From: Chryseobacterium binzhouense
Lineage (GTDB): Bacteria; Bacteroidota; Bacteroidia; Flavobacteriales; Weeksellaceae
Direction: 5' to 3'
Length of the DNA: 64,000 nucleotides
Assembly: GCF_007474545.1 (NCBI RefSeq)
Contig: NZ_VKOG01000002.1
Span: forward strand, 552,796 to 616,795
The notes beneath the pieces are model-generated. The model saw only the letters and a list, made by a program, of their open reading frames with translations. It was not told where the DNA came from and made no database searches. This document shows, in pieces, positions 8,639 to 14,986 of this stretch (positions are counted from its first letter, which is position 1; every line of letters begins with the position of its first letter). The translations under genes and the position numbers were made by a program.

Positions 8639-8953
8639 AGTTGATATATTTTTGAAGATTAATTAGAATTAAAATCCCATTAAGAAAATAACTAAATAGA
8701 AAATACAGAATTACAATGGGATTGTTAATGCAAATGATTAGTGACGCTTTAACACATTCTTTTAAGTTAGTTTTTCGGAATAAACCATAAATGAGTAAGG
8801 ACAGAAATAGGAATTGTGAATTGCAATAAAGTAAATCCTGAATCTGGAAAGCATCAATTTTTGTACTCATATATCCGAGAAGGCAAATATTTCCAAGAAG
8901 AAAAAACAATCCGAATGTGTATTTTCCTATGTTTAAATAGCTTAATTATTCAT
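8639..8953 (-). pseudogene. Degenerate small membrane protein, paralogue of the gene at 8950-9246
   Basis: This stretch encodes NIGKYTFGLFFLLGNICLLGY and, further on, FLSLLIYGLFRKTNLKEC with four hydrophobic segments. It aligns with NIGNYAFWVSFVLISFCFLGS and FFFLMIYGSYHESQFNIC of the neighbouring 98-residue protein, so the two are tandem duplicates. An ATG at 8951-8953 overlaps the stop of the neighbour (ATGA) but leads to a stop after two codons; one extra base would join it to the conserved frame. Read without correction, the frame has no ATG near its start and runs straight into the Coq4-like part, which explains the odd 171-residue fusion frame seen here. Confidence 0.55.
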
Positions 8954-9246
8954 AATTCTATTATTTTTATTAAAATTCCATAAAAAATTATAACAAGAAT
9001 ATTCTTTAAAATTGTCATAGCGGATTTATAACAAATATTGAACTGAGATTCGTGATAAGAACCATAAATCATAAGGAAAAAAAATATCATCATATTAATA
9101 AAGCCTCCAAAAAGCATTAGAATTGCTCCAAGAATTCCAAATAAAAATCCTTCACTTGTAAATGATCCTAAAAAGCAAAAACTTATTAGAACAAACGAAA
9201 CCCAGAAAGCGTAGTTTCCTATATTTATGATGGTTGAATCCTTCAT
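8950..9246 (-). CDS. Small membrane protein of unknown function
   Basis: The protein has 98 residues and three membrane helices, with a short polar loop (YGSYHESQFNICYKS) before the last. It lies 4 bases after the metallophosphoesterase gene and is probably co-transcribed with it. The next frame downstream is a decayed paralogue. No known family is recognised. Confidence 0.65.
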   Translation of the reverse strand: MKDSTIINIGNYAFWVSFVLISFCFLGSFTSEGFLFGILGAILMLFGGFINMMIFFFLMIYGSYHESQFNICYKSAMTILKNILVIIFYGILIKIIEL

Positions 9247-9250
9247 TATT

Positions 9251-10090
9251 TTAAGCTTGAATTAAAGTAAAAACCGTTATTTCCGGACGAACCATAAATC
9301 GAACCTGAAAAGAATGTCCCAAAGCACGGTTGATGTAGAGTATTCTTCCGTCTTCAAGATCAATCTCGCCCGAAATATATTTTCTGTTTTCCACAGGAAG
9401 AATCGGGGTAATCACTCCCGGAATTCTGCATTGTCCACCGTGAGTATGACCACTCAAAATCCAGCCCTGATAACCGTTCCAGACATCTTTATCGCAAACA
9501 TCGGGATTATGACAGAGTACCAGATTTGCTTTTTCCGGATCATAATCTTTCATGATTTCCATCGGATCAAAATTGGGTGACCATAAATCATCAAAGCCGA
9601 TAAAATTTAATCCGTGAGATTCTGTCTGCTGATTTTTCAGCATCGTGATACTATTATTTTCTAAAATGCGGCAAATTTCTTCCGAAGAACCGAGATCTTT
9701 CCAGTTTTTTCCGTAATCGTGATTTCCTAAAATTCCGAAAGTTCCCAGCTTTCCGTAAACTGCTTTTTCCATTACTTTCTGCAAACTTTTGTGATCTTCC
9801 GGAGTACCGTGGTTGACGTAATCACCTGTGTACATCACAAAATCAGGATGAAAGTTTTGAGCTTTTGCGAACGATTCAATCAGAAAATTCCAGTCGAATC
9901 TGTTTCCTACATGCAAATCTGAAATCTGCATTAAAATTTTTCCTTCCAAATTTTCAGGCAGATTTTTAACAGGAAGTTTCTTCTCTACAAACTCTACCCA
10001 AAACGGCTCAATCTGCCATGAATAGAGAAAAGGCAAAGCTCCGACTGCAGAAAGCTGCAAAAGTCTTTTTAAAAATTTCTTTCTGGTCAT
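9251..10090 (-). CDS. Metallophosphoesterase (YaeI-like)
   Basis: This 279-residue protein has an N-terminal basic stretch and hydrophobic segment (residues 1-25), acting as a signal or membrane anchor. A calcineurin-like phosphoesterase domain follows. All metal-binding motifs are present in order: SDLHVG, GDYVN, GNHDYG, LCHNPD and SGHTHGGQ. The domain faces the periplasm, and the YaeI relatives act on phosphodiesters, some near lipids. It lies 9 bases after the stop of the small membrane gene at 10100-10387 and 4 bases before the gene at 8950-9246, so the three may form one transcript under the ACTTTG-type operator at 10411-10427. Confidence 0.92.
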   Translation of the reverse strand: MTRKKFLKRLLQLSAVGALPFLYSWQIEPFWVEFVEKKLPVKNLPENLEGKILMQISDLHVGNRFDWNFLIESFAKAQNFHPDFVMYTGDYVNHGTPEDHKSLQKVMEKAVYGKLGTFGILGNHDYGKNWKDLGSSEEICRILENNSITMLKNQQTESHGLNFIGFDDLWSPNFDPMEIMKDYDPEKANLVLCHNPDVCDKDVWNGYQGWILSGHTHGGQCRIPGVITPILPVENRKYISGEIDLEDGRILYINRALGHSFQVRFMVRPEITVFTLIQA

Positions 10091-10099
10091 TTTCTTTTT

Positions 10100-10387
10100 T
10101 TAGTTTCCTGCGAATGGACTTCCAAAGATTCCTACTGCCAATTCTATCCATGTTAAAACAAGAAATACGACAATTATAAGACTTAATAAGATTCTGTAAT
10201 TTCTGTTTTTTATGAAAGTCCGTACCAAAAAGATTAGACCCGCTGTTCCGAAAAGTAAGACTGCGGCAACAAGGAAATCAAATCCTGACCAGTTCCAGCC
10301 ATCTACAAAAAGATTTCCTAAAAATGCTGCTGCCAATAAGAGTGCGGGAACAGCAAAAATTGCTAGTGTTGTGTTTCTGTTTGTCAT
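10100..10387 (-). CDS. Small membrane protein, likely target of the neighbouring winged-helix regulator
   Basis: The protein has 95 residues and three membrane helices. The first contains ALLLAAAFLGNLFVDGWNW and the last ends with ELAVGIFGSPFAGN. No family is recognised. Its value lies in its context: an inverted repeat of the same sequence and geometry as the one in front of the regulator operon (10451-11901) sits 24-40 bases upstream of its ATG. This suggests control by that regulator. The metallophosphoesterase gene follows after 9 bases. Confidence 0.75.
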   Translation of the reverse strand: MTNRNTTLAIFAVPALLLAAAFLGNLFVDGWNWSGFDFLVAAVLLFGTAGLIFLVRTFIKNRNYRILLSLIIVVFLVLTWIELAVGIFGSPFAGN

Positions 10388-10410
10388 TTTTATTTAATTT
10401 ATTATAAAGT

Positions 10411-10427
10411 ACTTTGTATTTCAAAGT
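10411..10427 (-). promoter_or_regulatory. Operator copy, ACTTTG-N5-CAAAGT
   Basis: The perfect inverted repeat ACTTTGTATTTCAAAGT lies upstream of the small membrane gene starting at 10387. The same half-sites with the same 5-nt spacer occur at 11910-11926, upstream of the winged-helix regulator operon. A -7-like AAACTTTG overlaps one arm on the minus strand. Confidence 0.7.
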
Positions 10428-10450
10428 TTAAATTTAAAAAAATATCGAAG

Positions 10451-10741
10451 TTATTTTCCGAGGAGTTTTTCCAAAGCATTCAAATGCTCTGTGAAAGCAG
10501 TTCGGCCGTTTTGAGTAACCCGATAAGACGTTTTTGGTTTTTTACCTACAAATTCTTTTTTTACTTCGATATAATTTGACTTTTCAAGCGCATTACTGTG
10601 GCTTGCCAGATTTCCGTCTGTGATTTCCAACAAACTTTTCATTTCAGAAAAATCAACCCAATCATTCACCATAAGAACGGACATTATGCCCAATCTTACA
10701 CGGCTTTCGAATTCTTTATTGAGTTTTGAAATGTTGATCAT
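10451..10741 (-). CDS. Winged-helix transcriptional regulator
   Basis: The whole of this 96-residue protein is one winged-helix DNA-binding domain of the MarR/PadR-like small type. A helix-turn-helix lies around residues 28-60 (DFSEMKSLLEITDGNLASHS for the turn and recognition helix), and a wing contains KKPKTSYRVTQNG. Such proteins act as dimers, usually as repressors. In Bacteroidetes this type is regularly paired with a membrane protein like the one at 11284-11901. The symmetric site ACTTTG-N5-CAAAGT in front of both this operon and the next one is the natural candidate for its operator, giving autoregulation. Confidence 0.88.
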   Translation of the reverse strand: MINISKLNKEFESRVRLGIMSVLMVNDWVDFSEMKSLLEITDGNLASHSNALEKSNYIEVKKEFVGKKPKTSYRVTQNGRTAFTEHLNALEKLLGK

Positions 10742-10762
10742 TGATATTAAATTTGCTTGAGA

Positions 10763-11284
10763 CTAATTATTTTTCTTCTTAAAAAATACATTTCCAAATT
10801 TTTTAGATTTAAAAACGTAATAAAAATTCCACTTATTTCTTACTAATAAAGGTTCATTATCTACTATTTGATGCTCTGGTTTTACATTACTTAATCTTAA
10901 ATGCGGACTAGCGTAGCCTTCAATAAATTCTACATTTCCTGTGTGCTTTCTATTAATTTTTCCATCATCATAATATTCATAAAAATAAAATGTTCCACTT
11001 TCTTTAATTTCAAAACTAAAATGTTGAAATTGCCAATCAGCATTCTTTCCTCTGAACATATCTTTATCAACTTCGTATATTCCGTAAATATCTTCTTTAT
11101 CAACAGTAGTTGGACTATTAATAAAACCGACTACAAGCAAACTCACAAATGATAAAATAAAAAACAACCAATATCCTATAAATAATTTTTTAAAGACTTT
11201 ATTTTTAGTTCCATAATATAATAAAAGGAAGATGAGAGAAATCCCACATATCATAACAAAAAATATGAACTGAATGAGCATCAT
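10763..11284 (-). CDS. Membrane protein of unknown function inside the regulator operon
   Basis: The protein has 173 residues, two membrane helices at the N-terminus (about 1-60) and an extracytoplasmic beta-rich domain (KESGTFYFYEYYDDGKINRK is in its middle). It starts with overlap TAATG on the stop of the preceding gene, so the two are translationally coupled. The gene is clearly more AT-rich than both neighbours and separates the membrane protein from the winged-helix regulator that normally follows it, so it looks like an insertion into the operon. No family is recognised. Confidence 0.7.
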   Translation of the reverse strand: MMLIQFIFFVMICGISLIFLLLYYGTKNKVFKKLFIGYWLFFILSFVSLLVVGFINSPTTVDKEDIYGIYEVDKDMFRGKNADWQFQHFSFEIKESGTFYFYEYYDDGKINRKHTGNVEFIEGYASPHLRLSNVKPEHQIVDNEPLLVRNKWNFYYVFKSKKFGNVFFKKKNN

Positions 11285-11901
11285 TACTTATACTTCACAT
11301 GCATAATCCATCCATACACAATATGCAGCACACCAAAACCGATTGTCCAGGCTACTAAACCCCAACCAAGAAACATAAATGAAAGTAATCCTAAGATTAT
11401 CTGACAATATCCTAAATATTTTATATCCGTTAAAGTATATCTTTCTGCACTCACCAAAGCAAGTCCATAAAAAATTAAAGTTGCCGGAGCCACCAAAACG
11501 AACAAATGATGATACAGAAGCAACAGACAAAACAATCCTCCGGTTACTAAAGGCACTGCAAATGTTACCAATAATCTTCTTGTGGTAGCATCCCAGATTT
11601 TAAGTCCTTTCTTTTTGCTTTTGCTTGCAGTAAAAAAATATCCGCACAAAACAGCAACAACCAAAATCACAAATCCCGTCATCACCAATTCTTTTACCAG
11701 TTCTTTTCCAAAAATATTTCTGTCGCCTTCAAAATAGTCAATTCCTTCGCGCTGAAAAGCGAAGTAAACATATACTGCGCCAATAATCGCAGCAAGTCCT
11801 GCAAAAACTCCGGATAACCCGCTTAATGAAATAAACCTTGAAGATCGCTCCATCATAGAACGAATGTGTGATAAGTCTTCGTGAAAGTTTTTTGATTCCA
11901 T
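11284..11901 (-). CDS. Membrane protein paired with a winged-helix regulator
   Basis: The protein has 205 residues: a short soluble N-terminus (ESKNFHEDLSHIRSMMERSS), then six membrane helices. The N-terminal motif with a conserved MERSSRF just before the first helix is typical of a Bacteroidetes family that is found next to small winged-helix regulators; its function is unknown. It is the first gene of a three-gene operon (11901 to 10451). The promoter is near-perfect for the phylum and overlaps an inverted repeat. Confidence 0.8.
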   Translation of the reverse strand: MESKNFHEDLSHIRSMMERSSRFISLSGLSGVFAGLAAIIGAVYVYFAFQREGIDYFEGDRNIFGKELVKELVMTGFVILVVAVLCGYFFTASKSKKKGLKIWDATTRRLLVTFAVPLVTGGLFCLLLLYHHLFVLVAPATLIFYGLALVSAERYTLTDIKYLGYCQIILGLLSFMFLGWGLVAWTIGFGVLHIVYGWIMHVKYK

Positions 11902-11909
11902 ATAAAAGA

Positions 11910-11951
11910 ACTTTGAATTACAAAGTTATTAATTTTATTGAATTTTCCAAA
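11910..11951 (-). promoter_or_regulatory. Promoter with overlapping operator of the winged-helix regulator operon
   Basis: On the minus strand TTTG (11948-11951), a 19-nt spacer and TAACTTTG (11921-11928) match the Bacteroidetes sigma-A consensus exactly. The inverted repeat ACTTTGAATTACAAAGT (11910-11926) overlaps the -7 box and the start point, where a bound dimer would block transcription. The same palindrome type occurs at 10411-10427. Confidence 0.8.
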
Positions 11952-11970
11952 TATTTATTTTAAAATAAAA

Positions 11971-11996
11971 AAAGACTGAAGAATTTTTCAGTCTTT
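11971..11996 (-). terminator. Terminator of the Na+/H+ antiporter gene
   Basis: A 10-bp perfect stem (11971-11980 with 11987-11996) is followed on the minus strand by a run of eight T. It lies 20 bases after the antiporter stop codon. Confidence 0.9.
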
Positions 11997-12015
11997 GATT
12001 AATATTAAAGTTAGT

Positions 12016-13242
12016 TTATTTGCTCCATTTGGCTACTTTACCTACAGTAAGTCCCTGAATAAGAATACTGAACAAAACAGTACAATAGGTAGCAACCAGC
12101 AAAACTTCTTTAGAAGAATTGTGAGGAAGTGATAATACCAATGCAAGGGAAAGCCCGCCCCGAAGTCCGCCCCAGGAAATAATTCTTGCGTCTACTCTAT
12201 TCAGATTAAAAAATTTAGGAAAGATACTTAATGGAAGATACACTAAAAATGCACGGGTAAAAAGAATTATAAGCACTGATACAATGCCCAGAATTACATA
12301 TTCAATCTTAAAATCAACTTCAATAAGGACGAAAGCAATAAGAATAAAAAGCAATGCATTGAGAACCACATCTACCAGTTCCCAAAATTTATTGACATAT
12401 TCCTGGGTAGTATCACTCATTGAGAGACTCGTCCGGAAATTTCCGACCATCAATCCCATTACAACCATAGACAAGGCTCCTGAAATGTGAAAATGATTGG
12501 CAAGATAATATCCTCCCATAACAAAAGCAAGGGTAATCAGGATTTCTGTTTCATAATGATCTACAGCTTTCAGCAGCAAATGAAGGAAATACCCATACAC
12601 AAGACCAAGCAAAATTCCACCTACGGCTTCCTGCATAAAAAGCAGACCAAAATGCCCCAAATCAAATTCTCCTACACGGAGCGTATCCAGCAATGCAATA
12701 AACAACACCACCCCGATTCCGTCATTAAACAAACTTTCTCCCACGATTACAGATTCCGTTTTCTTGGGAACTCCTGCCTGTTTTAAAATTCCAAGGACCG
12801 CAATCGGATCGGTAGGTGAAATTAAAGCTCCAAAAATAAGACAGTACACAAAACTGATATCAATTCCCAATAAGCCGGCAATAAAATAAAAAAGACCGGC
12901 AATAATAACTGTAGAAAGAATTACTCCGCCCAAAGCAAAGCTTGCAATAGGCTTAATCTGAGAACGCAGATTGCCCCAATTCGTATGGAGTGCGCCTGCA
13001 AAAAGTAAAAAACCCAGAAAAACATCAATGATCAGCCTGTCCAGGTGTGAGTTTTCCAGATATTTTTCCAGCCCTTTTACATCAATATCAATCCATAATT
13101 GGGAAGTAAGTACGATAACAGATAAAGCTGTTGACAGAAAAAATAATCCTATCACAAAAGGCAGCTTCAGAAACTTCTGATTAATAAAAGCAAATCCTGC
13201 TGAAAGACATATCAGCAAAATGAAAATTTCGTAAGAACCCAT
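12016..13242 (-). CDS. Na+(or K+)/H+ antiporter, CPA1 family
   Basis: This 408-residue inner-membrane protein has about 12-13 helices. It exchanges cytosolic Na+ or K+ for external protons. Family hallmarks are ISPTDPIAVL and, further on, ESLFNDGIGVVLF, the conserved ion-binding Asp and Asn region of the NhaP/NHE group, plus a late WGGLRGGLSLAL, also typical of CPA1. The soluble C-terminal TrkA-type regulatory domain of longer relatives is absent; the protein ends soon after the last helix. It is a single gene with terminators on both sides. Confidence 0.93.
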   Translation of the reverse strand: MGSYEIFILLICLSAGFAFINQKFLKLPFVIGLFFLSTALSVIVLTSQLWIDIDVKGLEKYLENSHLDRLIIDVFLGFLLFAGALHTNWGNLRSQIKPIASFALGGVILSTVIIAGLFYFIAGLLGIDISFVYCLIFGALISPTDPIAVLGILKQAGVPKKTESVIVGESLFNDGIGVVLFIALLDTLRVGEFDLGHFGLLFMQEAVGGILLGLVYGYFLHLLLKAVDHYETEILITLAFVMGGYYLANHFHISGALSMVVMGLMVGNFRTSLSMSDTTQEYVNKFWELVDVVLNALLFILIAFVLIEVDFKIEYVILGIVSVLIILFTRAFLVYLPLSIFPKFFNLNRVDARIISWGGLRGGLSLALVLSLPHNSSKEVLLVATYCTVLFSILIQGLTVGKVAKWSK

Positions 13243-13279
13243 TTTAGTTTATTTTTTAAATATAGTCAAGTTTTTATAA

Positions 13280-13310
13280 AAAAACCGTTGACGATATTAC
13301 AACGGTTTTT
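13280..13310. terminator. Terminator after the enoyl-CoA hydratase gene
   Basis: An 11-bp perfect stem (13280-13290 with 13300-13310) has A on the left and T on the right, so it works in both directions. It separates the antiporter gene from the catabolic genes upstream and marks the end of the paa region. Confidence 0.88.
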
Positions 13311-13333
13311 CAAGGAATCAAAAGAAAGAATAT

Positions 13334-14098
13334 CTATTTAGTCCTTAATTTTTCTTTAATTGCCTCAATATTTTTCTTTGCAGATTCTTCAAGAATCAGG
13401 CTTGCGCTCATGTGAATTCTTGCCGGCATCAATTCATCAAAATGTTCAGTTCCTTCCCACGAAACTTTTTTAATTAAAGCCAGAGCCTCTTTGCTTCTCG
13501 AAGATAATTTTTCTAAAAATTTATCCAACTGAGAATCCATTTCTGCAATCGTAGGTGAAACGGAATGATAAATATTATGCTGTTCTGCCCATTCTGCAGA
13601 TCTGAAATCTGCATCAATTGCCATTGCCGAAAATTGTGATTTTCCTATTTTTCGTTCAACATACGGTCCTATCACAAATGGTCCGATTCCTAAATTGATT
13701 TCTGTTAACGCTAAGGCAGAATCGGTAGTCGCAAAACAGTAGTCCGCTCCACAAGCCAAACCCACTCCACCACCTGTAGTTTTTCCCTGAACTCTCACCA
13801 CAACAATTTTCCCGCAGTTTCTCATTGCATTCAGAACTTTTGCAAAGCCACCGAAAAACCGAGTTGATTTTTCCAGTTCCTCAATTTCCAAAAGCTCATC
13901 AAAACTGGCACCTGCACAGAAAGCTTTTTCACCTTCGCTTTTTATTAAAATTGCTTTCACCTCATCTTTAGCGCCTTCATCAAGGATGGTCTGCGCCAAT
14001 TTTTCGAGGATTGCTCCCGGAAGGGAATTACTTTTTGCTGTTCCGAATGTTATTTCGGCAATATTATTTTTAATTTCAGATGTTACGAAATCGCTCAT
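13334..14098 (-). CDS. Enoyl-CoA hydratase/isomerase family protein
   Basis: This 254-residue crotonase-fold enzyme hydrates or isomerises an enoyl-CoA. The two oxyanion-hole regions are visible as KAFCAGASF and TTGGGVGLACGADY, and a glutamate in ALTEINLGI sits where hydratases carry a catalytic acid. The paa cluster needs a hydratase (PaaF) besides PaaG, and no other candidate is in the window, so this gene may supply it. However, it is separated from paaZ by the glycosylase gene and a terminator. Acting in branched-chain or other acyl-CoA breakdown is equally possible. Confidence 0.88.
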   Translation of the reverse strand: MSDFVTSEIKNNIAEITFGTAKSNSLPGAILEKLAQTILDEGAKDEVKAILIKSEGEKAFCAGASFDELLEIEELEKSTRFFGGFAKVLNAMRNCGKIVVVRVQGKTTGGGVGLACGADYCFATTDSALALTEINLGIGPFVIGPYVERKIGKSQFSAMAIDADFRSAEWAEQHNIYHSVSPTIAEMDSQLDKFLEKLSSRSKEALALIKKVSWEGTEHFDELMPARIHMSASLILEESAKKNIEAIKEKLRTK

Positions 14099-14184
14099 TT
14101 TTACAATTTAAGGTGGATTTTTACAAAAATACTAATAACAGAGTTTTTAGAAAAATAAAAGTGAAAATATGATTCAAAAATAAA

Positions 14185-14874
14185 TCAACCGTTATTCTTC
14201 AAAGCCAAAATATATTTGTCGATGTACATTTCTTTCTCCTTAGATTTGTATTGCTGAATATATCTGGGATGTTCCAAAACGGTCATTTTACTAAAAAGAT
14301 TTGCTTCCTGATTTAATTTTGAAATAAAATCTGCGTTCTTTTTTCCTAAAATAAAAACTTCCGAAGTTTGGAGATTTAAACTTAAATGTTTTTGTAATGA
14401 GCTGATCATAAATTCTTTCACATCATTAAACAAACCTTTATCGTCATAATAATTGGCATTGATCCAACTGCCTTTCGATTTCCTGACAATTGCTAAAGGA
14501 AACGGCGAATTGATGTAAACCTCTTTATAAAATTCTTCCACTCCGCCATATTGTTCAATCATATCATACATGAAAACCGAAGAAACTTCATGAGTCCGGG
14601 CAGATTTCATCTGAATTCCGCAGACGCTTTCCAATCGTTTGGTATCCGTAAACGGAACTCCTGTAACTCCTGCTCCATGACGACTCGGATTAATTCCTAT
14701 TAAAAATTTTCTTTGATTGGAATCGTTGTAAAACTTTTGATAAAACTTCTCCATGACGACCAGCGTTTCAGGATTATCAAGATATGGATTAAGCACCTGA
14801 AAATCTTCGGGAAGTTTTCCGGAATATTGTAATTTTTTATTGAATTCAATTACTTGCTGAGCAAAAGTTTCCAT
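14185..14874 (-). CDS. SMUG2-like uracil-DNA glycosylase (DUF4918 family)
   Basis: The protein has 229 residues of uracil-DNA glycosylase fold. The first active-site motif is GINPSRHGAGVTGVPFTD, and the second is HPRYIQQYK, in the place of the HPS-type loop that enters the DNA minor groove. Such enzymes remove uracil or other damaged pyrimidines from DNA in the cytosol. The gene lies between the hydratase and paaZ and carries no link to catabolism, so it is probably a bystander. The paaZ terminator separates it from the upstream operon. Confidence 0.85.
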   Translation of the reverse strand: METFAQQVIEFNKKLQYSGKLPEDFQVLNPYLDNPETLVVMEKFYQKFYNDSNQRKFLIGINPSRHGAGVTGVPFTDTKRLESVCGIQMKSARTHEVSSVFMYDMIEQYGGVEEFYKEVYINSPFPLAIVRKSKGSWINANYYDDKGLFNDVKEFMISSLQKHLSLNLQTSEVFILGKKNADFISKLNQEANLFSKMTVLEHPRYIQQYKSKEKEMYIDKYILALKNNG

Positions 14875-14932
14875 AAAATAAATATAATGATTTAACAGAT
14901 GTATTTTTATGATTGTAGAGTTTAAAATAAAA

Positions 14933-14960
14933 AACAGCGCAACAAAATTGTTACACTGTT
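14933..14960 (-). terminator. Terminator of paaZ
   Basis: On the minus strand AACAGTGTAACAA (from 14948-14960) pairs with TTGTTGCGCTGTT (14933-14945), 13 bp counting two G-U pairs, followed by TTTTTTATTTT. It lies 26 bases after the paaZ stop. Its arm also carries the TGTAACAAT word found in the repeats of this region. Confidence 0.8.
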
Positions 14961-14986
14961 ATATCGGTACATTGATTATTTGAATT

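Noticed and set aside
13334-14098. Naming this gene paaF
   Set aside because: It lies outside the paa transcript behind a terminator and another gene; sequence features only support a general hydratase/isomerase.
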